Shown here piece after piece: positions 11,200 to 22,966 of a stretch of 64,000 bases of DNA. Each line of letters opens with the position of its first letter. Position 1 is the first letter of the stretch. The stretch lies in NCBI RefSeq assembly GCF_002127325.2, contig NC_035447.2:30997249-31061248 (forward strand). Direction: 5' to 3'. The translations under genes were made by a program, and so were the position numbers. This stretch comes from Helianthus annuus (Eukaryota > Streptophyta > Magnoliopsida > Asterales > Asteraceae). The notes under the pieces are model-generated. The model made no database searches, was not told the DNA's origin, and saw only the letters and a program-made list of their open reading frames with translations.

Positions 11200-12048
11200 T
11201 TTGTTTGCCCAGATTTAAATTTGGGACCTCACCTTATAGATTTCTGAGTTGGAATATGCTTGAATACTCAGTTCGTCTAATTCTTTTAACCGGTGTAGGC
11301 GATCTTTTCCATAAATTTCTTGGTCTAAGTTTACATTTTTAGTGCCCAATATGCTTTGTGTTCAATTTCTACTGGGAGGTGACAGTTTTTCCATAGACTA
11401 GCATATATGGCGTGGTACCTATTGGTGTTTTATAAGCTATTCGAAATGCCCATAAAGCATCGTCTAATTTGTCTGCCCATTCTTTTCGATTTTGACCCAC
11501 AATTTTTTCTAGGATTCTTTTTAAACCTCAATTTATTACTTCGGCTTGACCATTGGTTTGAAGATGATAAGCGGACGAGAGACGGTGATAAATCTCATAT
11601 CGTATTAGAGTTTTCTCCATTTTTAGATTGCAAAAGTGGGTTCCTCTATCACTGATTAGGGCTTTTAGAGTTCCAAAACGTGAGAATAGCTTTTTCAGGA
11701 ATTTTACCACTACTCTTCCTTCATTGGTGGGAAGGGCTTCAGCCTCGACCCATTTAGAAACGTCGTTAACAACCACCAAGATGTATTTGTTTCCTCTCGA
11801 AGGTGGGAATGGCCCATAAAATCCAATCCCCAAACGTCGAAGATTTCACAAATAAGAATGCTATTTTGTGGCATTTTGTTTTTTCTTGATATGTTGTCTG
11901 CCAGCTGGCATGCATCACATGTTTTTACCAATATATAAGCATCTTTGTGTATTGTGGGCCAGTAAAATCCTGCATCGTACACCTTTCGTGTGGTGCTGGC
12001 TATTCCATGGTGTCCTCCACATGGTCCTTCGTGACAATGGCTAAAAAT
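11200..12048 (-). pseudogene. Athila integrase fragment
   Basis: The zinc-binding region is partly kept ([20 protein letters not shown]). The core follows with GLDFMGHFPPSRGN-type sequence, ISDRGTHFC, and SSAYHLQTNGQAEVIN with the catalytic glutamate. At least one frameshift lies near 11820. Beyond 11400 the minus strand still resembles an integrase C-terminus (LDELS..AY.N.EIYK) up to about 11210, where similarity ends. Confidence 0.8.
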
Positions 12049-12945
12049 TTATCTTACTTCACGACCATGGACACATCGTCGAATGAGTTGGTCTGCACAT
12101 ATTTTGAAAAGAAATGGGTTTTCCCAAAAATAGTGTTTTACATCAGCGAAGAATTTATTTCGCTGATGAAAGGACAACCCTTTAACAATAGTGCCACTAG
12201 CTAAGTAGTTAGCATAATCTGCGTACCAGGGTTCTTCTCTATATTCTACCATTTCCAAGGATTCCGTGGGGAATTTTTTATTGATGAGTTCTTCTCGAGT
12301 TCCTTCCAGAGCAGGGTCTTCAAGACGAGATAGGTGGTCAGCAGCAATGTTTTGTGCTCCTCTTTTATCTTTTATTTCTATGTCAAATTCTTGAAGGAGA
12401 AGAATCCATCTTATGAGACAGGGTTTTGCATCTTGTTTCTTGAAAAGGTATCGCATGGCAGCATGGTCTGTGTAGACTATAGTTTTGGAGAGCACAAGAT
12501 AGGAACGGAACTTATCAAATGAAAATACTACAGCTAGTAACTCTTTTTAAGTGGTCGTGTAATCTTCTTGAGCGTCATCAAGAGTTTTGCTAGCGTAATA
12601 TATGGGATAAAAATGTTTTTCTTTTCTTTGTCCCAAGATTGCTCCAACTGCAAAATCGCTAGCATCGCGCATGATTTCAAACGGCAGCTTCCAGTCGGGT
12701 GCAATCATGATTGGTGCTTTGATGAGTATATCTTTAAGAGCAAGAAATGTTGTTGTGCAATCCTTGTCAAAGATGAATGGGGCATCTTTTTCAAGTAGCT
12801 TAGTTAGAGGTCGAGAGATTTTAGAAAAGTCTTTGATAAATAACCTATAGAATCTGGCATGTCCTAGGAAACTGCGAATGGCTAGAATGGATGATGGAGG
12901 AGGTAGTCGGGAAATAGTATCGATTTTTGCGCGATCGACTTCCAA
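12049..12945 (-). pseudogene. Athila RT thumb and RNase H fragment
   Basis: 12547-12945 holds FLGHARFYRLFIKDFSKI (RT thumb/connection) and the RNase H start FEIMRDASDFAVGAILGQ. After a stop near 12548 the domain continues at 12495 with [19 protein letters not shown] and [16 protein letters not shown] [12 protein letters not shown]. The fragment ends at [10 protein letters not shown] just before the integrase zinc-binding region. Confidence 0.85.
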
Positions 12946-12974
12946 TCATGTGTTGGAGATTTTGTGACGGAGTA

Positions 12975-13514
12975 CTATTCCTTCAGTGACCATGAAATGG
13001 CACTTCTCCCAATTAAGAGCAAGGTTAGTCTCTTCACATCTAGATAGCATTCGTTCAAGGTTATCAAGGCATTGGTAAATGAATCATCGAAGATAGAGAA
13101 ATCATCCATGAAAACTTTCATGGTTTTTTCTATCGTGTTGTGAAAAATGACTACCATGCATCGTTGGAATGTTGCAGGTGCGTTGCATAGACCAAATGGC
13201 ATGCGTCGATAAGGAAAGGTTCCACATGGACAAGTGAAGGTGCTTTTCTCTTGGTCCTCTGGGGCGATAGGAATTTGGAAGTACCCCGAGAATCCATCAA
13301 GAAAACAATAAAATTTCTGACCGGATAATCGCTCTAACATTTGAACAATGAAGGGTAAAGTAAAATGGTCTTTTCTTATGTCTTCATTGAGTTTCCTATA
13401 GTCGATCCATACTCTCCATCCAGTGACGGTTCTTGTTGGTATGAGCTCGTTTTTTTCGTTGGTTACAACCGTCATTACACCTTTTTTGGTACTACTTGGA
13501 CAAGACTTACCCAT
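12975..13514 (-). pseudogene. Athila reverse transcriptase fragment
   Basis: RNA-directed DNA polymerase of a Ty3/gypsy element. Visible motifs are LIPTRTVTGWRVWIDYRKLN, FLDGFSGYFQIPI, MPFGLCNAPATFQRC and the catalytic VFMDDFSIF. It begins without a start codon because the upstream frame is broken near 13510. It breaks again near 12970, where the thumb region continues in a different frame. Many substitutions and stops elsewhere show the element is dead. Confidence 0.85.
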
Positions 13515-13798
13515 GGACTATTGGAAATGGGGTAGATAAGTCCGGCATCTAAGAGTTTGATGACTTCTTTTTTGACAACTTCTTGGACATTAGGATTGAC
13601 CCTTCTTTATGGTTGGATTACTACTTTTTAGTCGTCTTCCATTAAAATTTTGTTTGTACACATGGAAGGAATTATTTCTTTGATGTCCTTTAATTTCCAT
13701 GCAATTGCCGTTTTATGTTTTTAAGTAGATTAAGTATTTTTTCCTTTTTTGAGAAGTGAGATACAAGGAAATGATGATGGGAAGTTTACCTTTATTAT

Positions 13799-14509
13799 CT
13801 AAGAATGCGTATCTAAGCCTTTTGGAAGTTCATTGAGTTCTAAAGAAGGTGGGTTCAATAGATGGCTTAGTTTTTGGTTCGTCATCGCGGTCGATGGCCG
13901 AAACGATTTGGTTGGTAGCGGCTTCCTCTTCAATGAATTGGTCATTTTGTTCCTCCATATCGGGTGGCTCAACTTCATCGTCCAACAAGGGGTCGTCATT
14001 GCTGATTGGATATTTCATTGATTTATTTATATTGAAATTTCGTTTGTCAGCCCCAAGTTTAGTGGGACGATCTTGATGTTTTTCTTTGAGCAAAGCTTGA
14101 TGGGTTTTAATGAATGGATATCCCAACACGAGTGGAGCATCATCAAGGATGACGTAGTCATTTGCTACAATCGTTTGGTTTATTTGAATGAGAACGTCTT
14201 CAACTACTCCCGCAGCATGTTTACTTTTCGATTAGCCAAGAGGATAGGAATTTTGATTGTAAGAAAATCACCAATACCTATTCTTTCAAATATGTAGCTA
14301 GGCATTATGTTAACACAGATATCTTTAACTATTGATATGTTACTAATATAGATGTTTTGAATAAAACATGTTACCGGTTTTATGTTTAATCCAATTTTTT
14401 CATCTTGTATTAGCGAGGTTTGATCTTTAGTTAATTTAAGACTTGCTATTTCTTTGATGTTAGGATTAGTGGTTAACTCTTTTAAAAACTTAGCATGAGA
14501 TGGAACCAA
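13799..14509 (-). pseudogene. Athila aspartic protease remnant and linker
   Basis: MPSYIFERIGIGDF and later VILDDAPLVLGYPFIKTHQA match the segments that flank the protease core in Athila polyproteins (family pattern NIMP..IFERIG and ILGRPFL). The catalytic DLGAS-type triplet is replaced by DICVN, so active-site residues are missing. Several frames are needed to read the segment. An acidic linker (DDPLLDDEVEPPDMEEQ) follows before RT. Confidence 0.65.
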
Positions 14510-14663
14510 ACTATGATTTTCGAATGAAGGTTGTAGGATGTGTATTTCTCAGAGGTCTTTTTGTTCCTCTTCGAAATTTACCTTTAAGGGCTTACCTTCC
14601 GAAAGGCTTGGTTCGGGTTTTTTTAATCTTCATGTGTTGAGTTTTCTTTGAGTGGTTCCTCTT

Positions 14664-15014
14664 TCATTGCTCTTGGGGTTTTACCTCTTCTATTATTACC
14701 TCTTTAGTACAAATGGTCTCTTCTTTTGCATGAGATTGCTTGATCAAGAATTCTAAGTTCTTGAGACTTTGTATGAGGCTTTCGGCTTCGGGAATGATTG
14801 TAGGTGGTGTCTCGTACGTTTCAAACGTTGGAGTGTCCCAGTCAAAGCTAGATTTTGGAAGCTCAAACCTTGGTTCCTCATATGTTGTGTATGAGGTTGA
14901 TGGTTGAAAAAGGTAACAATTTTGTACCGAATGAGACTCACCACATATAGTACAATATGGTTCCTCATAATCATCATAATCGTAGTAGTCATAATCTCCC
15001 ATGTAATAATCCAT
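14664..15014 (-). pseudogene. Athila gag C-terminal remnant with CCHC knuckle
   Basis: The frame opens MDYYMGDYDYYDYDDYEEPY and has the short knuckle CTICGESHSVQNC (C-x2-C-x3-H-x4-C), as in Athila gags. The knuckle comes only about 350 bases after the LTR, leaving no room for the usual large N-terminal capsid domain, so that part has been deleted. The frame ends at 14664 in an EVKPQEQ tail. Confidence 0.7.
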
Positions 15015-15344
15015 TGTTTGGATAGTACTAAGAAGATTACGACTTTCGGAAATAAAAATTTTTTCTGAACACAGAAGGTTTACACGTCCCCGTGCTTTAT
15101 GAACACGGGCCTGTGCTCAGGACTGTGTTTTATTCGGTACTAGGCCTTTTTACACGGCCCCATGTCGAATGAAACACGGCCCGTGTGAGCCTTCTGAAAA
15201 AAGTTTTTGAGTTGCCGCAAACTGGACACGGTCTCGTGTTAAGCCACTGTAACTGAAGTTTCTAGAAAAACGAACAGAAATTTGGACAGAAAAACTAAAC
15301 AAAATGACTAGGCCGTTGATTTTAAGCTTTCTTAGAATCCTTGT

Positions 15345-15369
15345 GTCCCCGACAATGGTCCCAAAAACT
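15345..15369 (-). other. Primer-binding site, Asp-tRNA type
   Basis: The minus strand just inside the LTR reads TTTTTGGGACCATTGTCGGG. Known Athila primer sites read TGGCGCCGTTGCCGGGG at this position, complementary to aspartate tRNA; this copy differs at a few positions. Confidence 0.7.
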
Positions 15370-17111
15370 TGACGTGTGTCGGATTGTGTATGATTTTTAT
15401 TATATTTGTAAGTACTTTTTACTCTTTTATCATGTTTTAAATTTATAAAACACGATGTAACACTATCACTCTCTACAACACGCTAGAGCAAGTGCACCCA
15501 TCGTTGTTGTAGTATAGTGATGGTAAGATACCGAGGTCGTCCAATGACACAAGAGCTTTTAGTACCGGATTATCGTCAACGTCTAATCGACCCAAATTTT
15601 GAGACAAGGTTTTTTAACAAATAAAAATAAAGAAAGAAACTAAAGTAATAAAAAAAACAAATAAAAAGAGAGAATCACTTGGTTCCGACTCATCTTTTAT
15701 GTATCCTTTGATGATTTCTGCACTTTGGTTTTTTTAAGAGATTATCTTAATTATAGTGACATGTCCCTCTTTTGGAGGCAACGCTACCCTCAGCTATATT
15801 CGTCTGAGTCAGCAGGGATACAGTCCCGCAAGGCCGGAATATTGAAAGATAATTAAGTAAGTTATTAATGCAAAATGTGGCATGTCCCTCTTTTGGAGGC
15901 AACGCTACCATCGGCCATATTGGTCTGAGTCAGCAGGGATGCAGTACCGCAAGGCCGTTTAAAGTTTTAATAGCAGTTTATTTATAAGGGATTCAAGCCG
16001 TACTTACTTCCCCCGATTTGATGCTATCTGCCTCAAAGAAAGTCCTAATAAACTTGAATTAAGTCCTCGCAGGATCTATACACTGAACGAGGTAAGAACT
16101 GTACCCAAACCACCCTTCTAACCCCCTTCCAGGCAGTAACGCCCTTTATATAGATCGTAAAGACACGAATGAGTGAATCAAAGAAACATGAAGAAATGAT
16201 AGGATAAAATTCACTTTCAATATAAAAAACTAGTTATTAAAGTCATTAATACAAACCCAATTAAAAAGTTAACCAAAGATTGGAAATCAAAAGTAATACA
16301 AAAAAGATTTTGTCTTCACCAAGTGATGTAAGAGATTAGCCAAGCATGATCATAGTTTGTTAAAAGCTCTTACTATCAATCTTGGATCATGAGACTACTA
16401 CTCACTCTAACTCTAATGATTGTGGTGGAAGATGGTGGTGTTGTGGTGGTGGATGTGAGAGAAATGGCTTGCCAAGGGATGAGTTGCAATTGAACCAAGC
16501 ACCCGTATTTATAGCTGAAAACAGACAGTTTACACAGCCATGTGCCTGGTAGGCACGACCCCGTGCCCTTCTCCTTCTCTTTCTTCATTAAATGAGCTTG
16601 TCAGTCTAGATGCTCACACGGAAAAATGTGTCAATGGCACGACCCCGTGGCCATTGTACTTGCTGTATGATCCATGTGTCAACGGCACGACCCTGTGGCC
16701 ATTGTAATTGCTGTACGATCCAAGATTTGCATATCTAGGAGTTGACTACGCCCCGTGTCCATGGGACACGACCCCGTGTCTCTTGTCTGTTTCTGTTTGT
16801 TTTTTCTTCCCAGAATCTTGAGTGGGTCACGACCCCATGGCTCGGTGGCACGGCCCGTGCATGCCTTCTGATTTGTTGTTTTTGGCTTTGGGCTGAAAAT
16901 TGGAGGGTTGGTATATTGTATCGACTTCCCTTCTTTTGTATTTGTGCTGGTTTTTGCTATTAATTTGTTTTTTTTTGTACATTTAAGCTCTTTTAATCCT
17001 GAAAATCAAAAGTATATAAAGAAGCACACTTGTTTTTCTAACATTTGTACTAAAAAGGGTTGTTTTATACCTTACTTGATATAATTTATATGTTGCATTT
17101 TGCACATATCA
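15370..17111 (-). repeat. 5' LTR of the Athila element
   Basis: Starts TGACGTGTG and ends CACATATCA. It matches the LTR at 52048-53833 along its length (AAGTGCACCCATCG, AAGATACCGAGGTCGTCC, TCTTCACCAAGTGATGTAAG, GTTGCATTTT). It contains CACGACCCCGTG-like repeats at 16550-16860. Nothing convincing is seen in the adjoining 17112-17330. Confidence 0.85.
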
Positions 17112-17344
17112 GAACATTGCCGTCACCATATGTTTTAAATCAAAGTTTAGAGAGGAATGAGTTTTTTCCCAAGTGGTCAAAGATGCGCTTTCTTATCTGT
17201 GTGGCGCATATTCGATCCTCACCCCCTCCCTCACACGGTCGGTCCTCACTCCCTGCGAAACGTTTTTTAATTGATTTAATTTTTTATCAAACTTCCCACT
17301 GGAATGATAAGGCTAAGTTTAATTCAAATATTATTACCAACTTT

Positions 17345-17610
17345 TTTTTTGGAACGTCCAACATAAGAATCGTCGGGTACTCCGTATGCGGCACCCATTG
17401 GCCGAAAGGTAGCCCGCGACAGCCCAACCTGCACGCACGAAGCCCCTAGCCCACCATGCCACCAGTTCCGAGGAAAACCCGACCCTGCACCCGCCCGAGG
17501 GCACGACAATGCAAAGCCGGAAAAACCTGGTTGGATCAGGAATCGGCCTCAAGACCATTCGGTCAAGAGTCTTCCCTCATTCCCATAACCAGTAAGCCAT
17601 AAGCCCAGGG
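17345..17610 (-). mobile_element. Retroposed SINE-like element with A-tail
   Basis: Exact 14 bp duplication TTATTACCAACTTT at 17331-17344 and 17611-17624. The minus strand starts CCCTGGGCTTATGGCTTACT, has a box-A-like TGGCTTACTGG, is GC-rich, and ends GGACGTTCC plus A-run. No clear box B, so the promoter class is uncertain. Confidence 0.8.
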
Positions 17611-17668
17611 TTATTACCAACTTTCTTTTATTTCTATTTTGAAAATCATGAATAATCCCATTTAATGC

Positions 17669-19971
17669 ATCTATATATATTAATAAATGAGATGATTTGG
17701 GCCATGTGGCATGTGATGGTGGAGCAATTTTGCTTATGCGGCATACTATGGTGGAGTAGAGGATGATTTTGGGAGGGAATCTATGTGAATTCTCTACACA
17801 CAAACCAAAAATCTCAAAACACAAACCAAAAAACAAGTGGGATGCAGGATCCGGAAACAATTGGGTTGGACTTTTGAATCATCCACCTCCTAAAATGGAT
17901 CTTATATATTATTTTGCAAAACCCTAGACACATCCTTCATCTGCATTCTTTCTCATCTCCATTAATCATTCAGCATCAAGTTTGCAAAACCCTAGACACA
18001 ACCTTCACTTGTATTCTTTCTCATCTCTATTCCTGATTCAAGCCGTTCGAATGATTCAGCATCAGGTACGTTCAATCTTCCTAATACTAAATCTTCTATC
18101 AATTCGATTCATTCTTTCTAATAGTTGTCTACTTCATTGTTGTGCGTTTCTTGGTTTAGATTTGGCGGCCACGATGATTGGAACTGATGGTGGTTGGATA
18201 AACGACGATGTGAGCAGTGGTCGAAGATGAAGGGGATTCATAATAGGTATGTTACAAAACCTTATGATTCAGACTGCAATTAATCTGGCTCCATCATTCT
18301 TCGTCTTCTCAACCGTCTAATAGGAATGTCAGTTTCCATCGATTTTAGGGTTTTTAGATTTGAGGTTTTCTTTGCATTTTGATTTATTAGGGTTTTTTAT
18401 ACATCAGTTAAATCGTTGATACTTTATCCTATTAAGGAATTGATTTTAGGGGTTTTACGCTAAAATCATCATCGGCGACTTTTGCCATGCTAATATCTTC
18501 CGATTAACATCCGAACAAAGCATGTATGTATTTTTTTCGGTACGTATTCCTTTGAATTGCGATGATTAATTTGATTTCTTTAGTATGTTCTTAATTTTTT
18601 GTTTTTACGATTAGGTCTGCTGGTGTTATTCGTCATTAGTTGCTGCTTGCTGCTCAACTGATGCTCTTAATATTTTTATGGTTTTTGAAAGCATCTGATA
18701 GATTGGATTGAAGATATACACTGAATATTTTGTGATTAATTTTGTATAGGCATTTGATAGGTTTCTTCATATTTTTGGTCACTGGTAGTTTGGAGCTTGA
18801 TGAACAAGGATAAGGTAGAATCAGTGGTCTCGAGCTGTTTCTCAGGTTCATCATCGTGATTAATTTTATTCTTTTATCACAATCATTTAGATATTAATTT
18901 TACTTAACCCATATCGTTTAACAATTGGGAGCCGTTTCAGTTCAAGAGCCCTAATCTCTTGGATCACTATTGGAAGCCTAAGAGCAACCATGTTGTTGTA
19001 CTCTTGATTTGGTAATGTTCTAACCCTAAAGTTCTTTCATGATTCGTATTCTTATGTTTTATCTATTTTGTTTTTCATCATGAATTTAACAACAGAAACA
19101 CATATTTAATTGAAAGTTTCACATTTAATTTTTCTCTCCAAACTTAATCAAACTCTCCCACCACAGCATCGTCTCCCTCCCCACCATTTCCCTCTCTATC
19201 ACTTCCAAACCCTATCGATTTTCCTACCACAAAGCCGCTGTTACCCGCTTTCACTCTTTGATGCTTTTTCGATTCAAGGATCTGAAGATGTATAAGTTGG
19301 TTGTTTCATCCCATTCCAGTTACTACAGTTTCAGATTTATTTTCTCAAGGTATGTCTATGAATTTGTGTTTGAAAAGGTTGAAATTCACATATTGGGTCA
19401 TCGTTCAAATCATAATTTTCAACTAATTTTGAAATTTTTAATATGTAAAAAAGAAAAAAAAACTGATTTGCTCAATGATAGTTTGCACATATCTAATGTC
19501 TTAGGCTTCTCTATTTTTAAATTTTTTTTGTGTTTCGTTTTAATTTGCGGATTTTTTTCGTTTAATGTCTTAGGCTTCTCTTTTTTTTTGTGGTTCTGTT
19601 TCATTTTAATTTGGAGCTTTTGAGTTTTTTAATGTTAAAAGTATATTAGTGATTTAAATATTGTTTTTATAGTTTGTTAATATAGTTTTAAACAAAGTAT
19701 ACATTCGTTTATTTGTTTCATGTTTTATATATTTATTTGAGATCCAATTATTGTGTCATGCTTTTTGAATTGCTTAAAGGTGGAAACCTGGTCATTGGTC
19801 GTTTTGTGTCACTGGGCAGCCCTTCTACTTTCACTCTTGAGTATTTTTGGGCATGGGGTATATGGTTTTTTTAACTCTTTTGTTATTGGACGGAATATCG
19901 TTCACGCTTTCAAGGTGGAGTCTATCTGTCTACTTCTTTTTTTTTAAGTTGTAAATTAAATTGTAAATAAT
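17669..19971 (+). mobile_element. Helitron-like 5' end and gene-like non-coding interior
   Basis: At 17669, after an A, the sequence TCTATATATATTAATAAATG has the usual look of a plant Helitron 5' terminus. No matching hairpin-CTAG 3' end was found before the pseudogene at 19972, so the right boundary is unknown. The interior has AAACCCTAG-rich 5'-UTR-like sequence, a 66 bp tandem duplication at 17913-18043, and no frame with a recognised domain. Confidence 0.4.
17913..18043 (+). repeat. 66 bp tandem duplication
   Basis: Two diverged copies of a unit with GCAAAACCCTAGACACA and CATTCTTTCTCATCTC, starting at about 17913 and 17979. Confidence 0.7.
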
Positions 19972-21660
19972 TTACATCGGGATAGTTGGTAAACGGGCAA
20001 TAAGCTGCGCCGCTACCCCTTTTTGAATAGCAAAACTAAGCCTTTTAAAAACTACGTCCATAGATCTCGTGGTTATAACATTACTATGCATGACCCTTCG
20101 AACTCGACTAATTAGGTCCACAGCCTCTGGCGCCACAAAATCAAAAGTATCAAAAGCAAATGGGATAAACATGTGCTGGTTGTCAAGGTACGCTTTCTCA
20201 TGCTTGATCACTTTACCCGAAGCAGCCTGACCTACTGTGAAAGCACTACTCCCTAAGCCCACAAGCGGGGAAACCCCTGTTAGATCCACACAGGCGTGTT
20301 TTCTTCCTACCCATCCAAAGACCAGAATGTCGGCTGGTCGAAGGGTAGATCTCCCTTCCAACAGGTCTGTTAAGAAATTAATGGGTGCCTCTTTCTTAGC
20401 AGAAATACCAGCGCACCTGAATATGTCAAAAAGGACATCTCTAACCAAATCATGTCGGTATTTGAACCCTGGGAGCTCTCTACAATGAACTGCATGCTCA
20501 CCAAAAGAATCCGAACACGCCTTATGACAAACTAGGCATACCTCATCAACTGGGAATAAAGGAATCATGAGGCGATACTTAAGGATAGTACGGTACTCCA
20601 CCGGCGACATATGCTGGCCTAACCCATCTATAGGTATAGCAGGAAGAAAATCTTGTGCATGCGGTGCTCGGAGACACTCAAAACGGCTTTTTGTCTAATG
20701 GACAAGTCAAACTGCACTTCGATTTCCTGGACAATTTTACTAAAAAGAGCACTCGCCAATGCATGTTAGGCTTTAGGGGGGTGTCCGTATTAGTGAAACC
20801 GCTGAAGTCAAAGCTTGGAAACGTATCAAGAAGACAAGCCAAAGCACAAACATAATCAGAATCCATACCGCATATGCCACCGTCTCTTAAGATGTGGTCC
20901 TGTAGCACCTACGATTGGGCCCTCGAGGCCACAAAAGCGTAGGATGAAGCCTCTACAGACGAATACAACCCCAAACCTCCAAACCTAATAGGTAAAGAAG
21001 CAAGTCGCCACTTGAGGTCTCCAAAGAAAGGACCTCCACAAACCACCAATTCCTCAACCGCCTCACGCAAACCTTTGTCAAAGAACAACGCTGCATCTTC
21101 CATGTGTACAGGTTGGCATGTCCTCAAGCCAAAGAAAAGTTTGGCAATGCCCATACAGGATCAAAGCAAGAGTAGTTCACTCTGCGGGTCACCTAATTTC
21201 GGTAGAAGACGCATCAAATCTACTGCCTTAGTAGCTCTTTTCTTTGCCAACCCACTAATAAAGCTTGCATCTCTACTAACAGCCCCCCCCCCCAACAAGA
21301 AGCTTCACCCCCACTAATGGCCTCCCGATGTCCTTAGGAAATAACCCTTCACGAAACTTGCTACCATCACAAGAAGGCCAAAATAGCTCAGTTTTCTTAA
21401 TATTAAGTTCAAGACCCAATGTTGGACCCGACACCCTAATGATGTCCAACACTCTAGCCATCTCTTCTGAACCTCCAATGAGAGTCCCATCATCAAGATA
21501 CCAAGCATGAAGGAGAAGTTTGCATTTGTCTCTAATCTGATGCACAAGGGGGTGCAAAACAAGAGCGAAAAGAAGTGGTCCCAATGAGTCCCCTTGCTGA
21601 ACTCCCGTGGTAGACCAAATGTGCCCATCTTCAAGATACAATCTTGCTGGCTGCCCATCT
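19972..21660 (-). pseudogene. Non-LTR-type reverse transcriptase with C-terminal CCHC/endonuclease-like region, dead
   Basis: The RT palm is readable at 21641-21276: STTGVQQGDSLGPLLFALVL (motif B), then HAWYLDDGTLIGG (motif C, YLDD rather than the YADD seen at 36544-38133). The frame is lost at a C-run near 21280. It resumes through 21154-20909 and 20908-20678 with two in-frame stops. The last 212 codons (20610-19972) contain CLVCHKACSDSFGEHAVHC, a C-x2-C...H...C cluster, then RPADILVFGWVGRKHACVDL. A CCHC followed by a (R)PD...D motif recalls the restriction-like endonuclease of R2-type elements, but that is inference. The fingers region is absent. It abuts the second CCCH copy at about 21760. 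Confidence 0.6.
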
Positions 21661-22191
21661 ACTTCTGAATTTTTTAGAGATCAATCTGGTGGCCAATGAA
21701 TCATTTTCTTTAGCAGCACTTTTAGATTTCACTGTAGGAAACTAGGCACCAAGGTAGTGTTGCTGCATGGAATCCTGAGAAGTTGCAAGGTCACATTTAT
21801 TCAATACAAGCATATTTGCAAAGCTGCATGGAGGTTATTTATATAGACAACCATATACAACTAATTTATTCACATGCTAGCATTTCATAATTGATAAGAG
21901 TTTGTTTATCTCTTAATCTAAAGAAAATCAAAATTTGCACCTTGTCCATATCATAAAAAATGATTAATTAATAATCTTTAATGATTATAACCACCCCAAC
22001 CCACTATTGAACAAAGAAAAAACTTAATTACAAAATCCATCCTAATTAACCACAAAACACAAATTACATTTAGGCGTTACCAAGCAAATCCACATGGAAA
22101 TCCACAAGTACAACTTAAGAAAAAAAATCATTGATTTTTGTTTTATAAAATAAGAAAAAAAAAGTTGTTACTGTAATTAGATTACCAAATA

Positions 22192-22450
22192 CTACCTCCG
22201 TCCCATTAAAAGTGTCATATTTTGAATTTTCAAAGTCTTTATTTATAAACTTTGACTTTAATTATATATTTTTTGTGTTATATAAAACTTGATGAAAATT
22301 AACCCTATAAAAACACTTGTAAAACACACTCAAATCATATACCTTTCATCAAGAATTATCTAACACAAACAAAATTATTTAAGGTCAAAGTTTATAAAAA
22401 AAAAAACTTTGAAAATTCAAAATAGGACACTTTTAATGGGACGAAAGGAG
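22192..22450. mobile_element. Stowaway (Tc1/mariner) MITE
   Basis: TIRs CTACCTCCGTCCCATTAAAA and, inverted, CTCCTTTCGTCCCATTAAAA, with matching arms of about 55 bases. TA duplication at 22190-22191 and 22451-22452. The intact CCCH intron near 9710 lacks it. Confidence 0.92.
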
Positions 22451-22465
22451 TAACAATTTGAATTG

Positions 22466-22484
22466 GCCGTTCAAAAAAAAAAAA
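22466..22484 (+). mobile_element. Extremely truncated LINE insertion
   Basis: Only GCCGTTC plus 12 A residues, flanked by the exact 13 bp duplication ACAATTTGAATTG (22453-22465, 22485-22497). GGCCGTTC plus A-run is the exact 3' end of the LINE at 39120. The intact paralogue has one uninterrupted copy of the target. Confidence 0.7.
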
Positions 22485-22837
22485 ACAATTTGAATTGATT
22501 GTTTCAAACAATATCTATATCTATAGACCTTTATAAAGTATTTCCCATGTCTACAAATCTAATTTCACCTACAATTTTTAAGATGACATATGAAAAGTCA
22601 GTTAAAATCTATAATTTTTTTGACATTTTCTTCCATTTCTGCCCCTCTCCCCTCACACGGCCTCCCTCTTTTCCCCCAAAAACCTATCACGTGCCTTCCG
22701 TTTCCAATTGCAAATGAAGCGTCTTGGCTTCCGGTGGTTTCCAATTGCAAAATGAGATCAGTTGTATTAATTTAGGTCACGTGAAGAGGTTTCAGGTATG
22801 ATTTTGGTAATCAAGAATCACGCATCTTAATCTTCAC

Positions 22838-22966
22838 TGTAGAATAATATGGTTCAAAGTGATTTCTCATACATTGATACAATCCATATATACAAGTTTA
22901 CAATCCTATCAATTAGGAAAGAGATAAACATAAGGATCCTATCTATATTTACAATATAATCTATTA
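22838..22966 (-). repeat. 3' LTR of the young copia element
   Basis: 129 bp, identical to 27477-27605. On the minus strand it starts TAATAG rather than the usual TG. Its first three bases supply the TAA stop codon of the polyprotein. Confidence 0.95.

Larger units (their letters stand above)
11200..17111 (-). mobile_element. Athila-lineage Ty3/gypsy element, degenerate, 3' truncated
   Basis: Order on the minus strand: LTR (17111-15370), primer-binding site, leader with CACGGCCCCGTG-type repeats (15070-15250), gag C-terminus, protease remnant, RT, RNase H, integrase. The RT signature GWRVWIDYRKLNE / MPFGLCNAPATFQRCM and an aspartate-tRNA-type primer site are typical of Athila. The frame is broken many times. 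Integrase similarity fades at about 11200 and no second LTR follows, so the 3' end is lost. Confidence 0.85.
21760..22513 (-). pseudogene. Intron 2 start of the second, dead CCCH copy
   Basis: 21760-21965 aligns with 5975-6135 and 8616-8640 of the intact gene (GGAATCCTG, TTATTCAATA, CTTAATCTAAAGAAAATCAA). 22000-22190 aligns with 9520-9690 (CACATGGAAATCCACAA). The intact copy's MULE and Tourist insertions are absent here. Exons 3 and 4 are not found below 21760 in this copy. Confidence 0.8.

Noticed and set aside
14204..14297. Possible functional retroviral-type protease
   Set aside because: The active-site triplet is absent, so only a remnant is called.
17060..17449. 129-codon plus-strand frame
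   Set aside because: Runs from LTR into a retroposon; no domain and crosses element boundaries.
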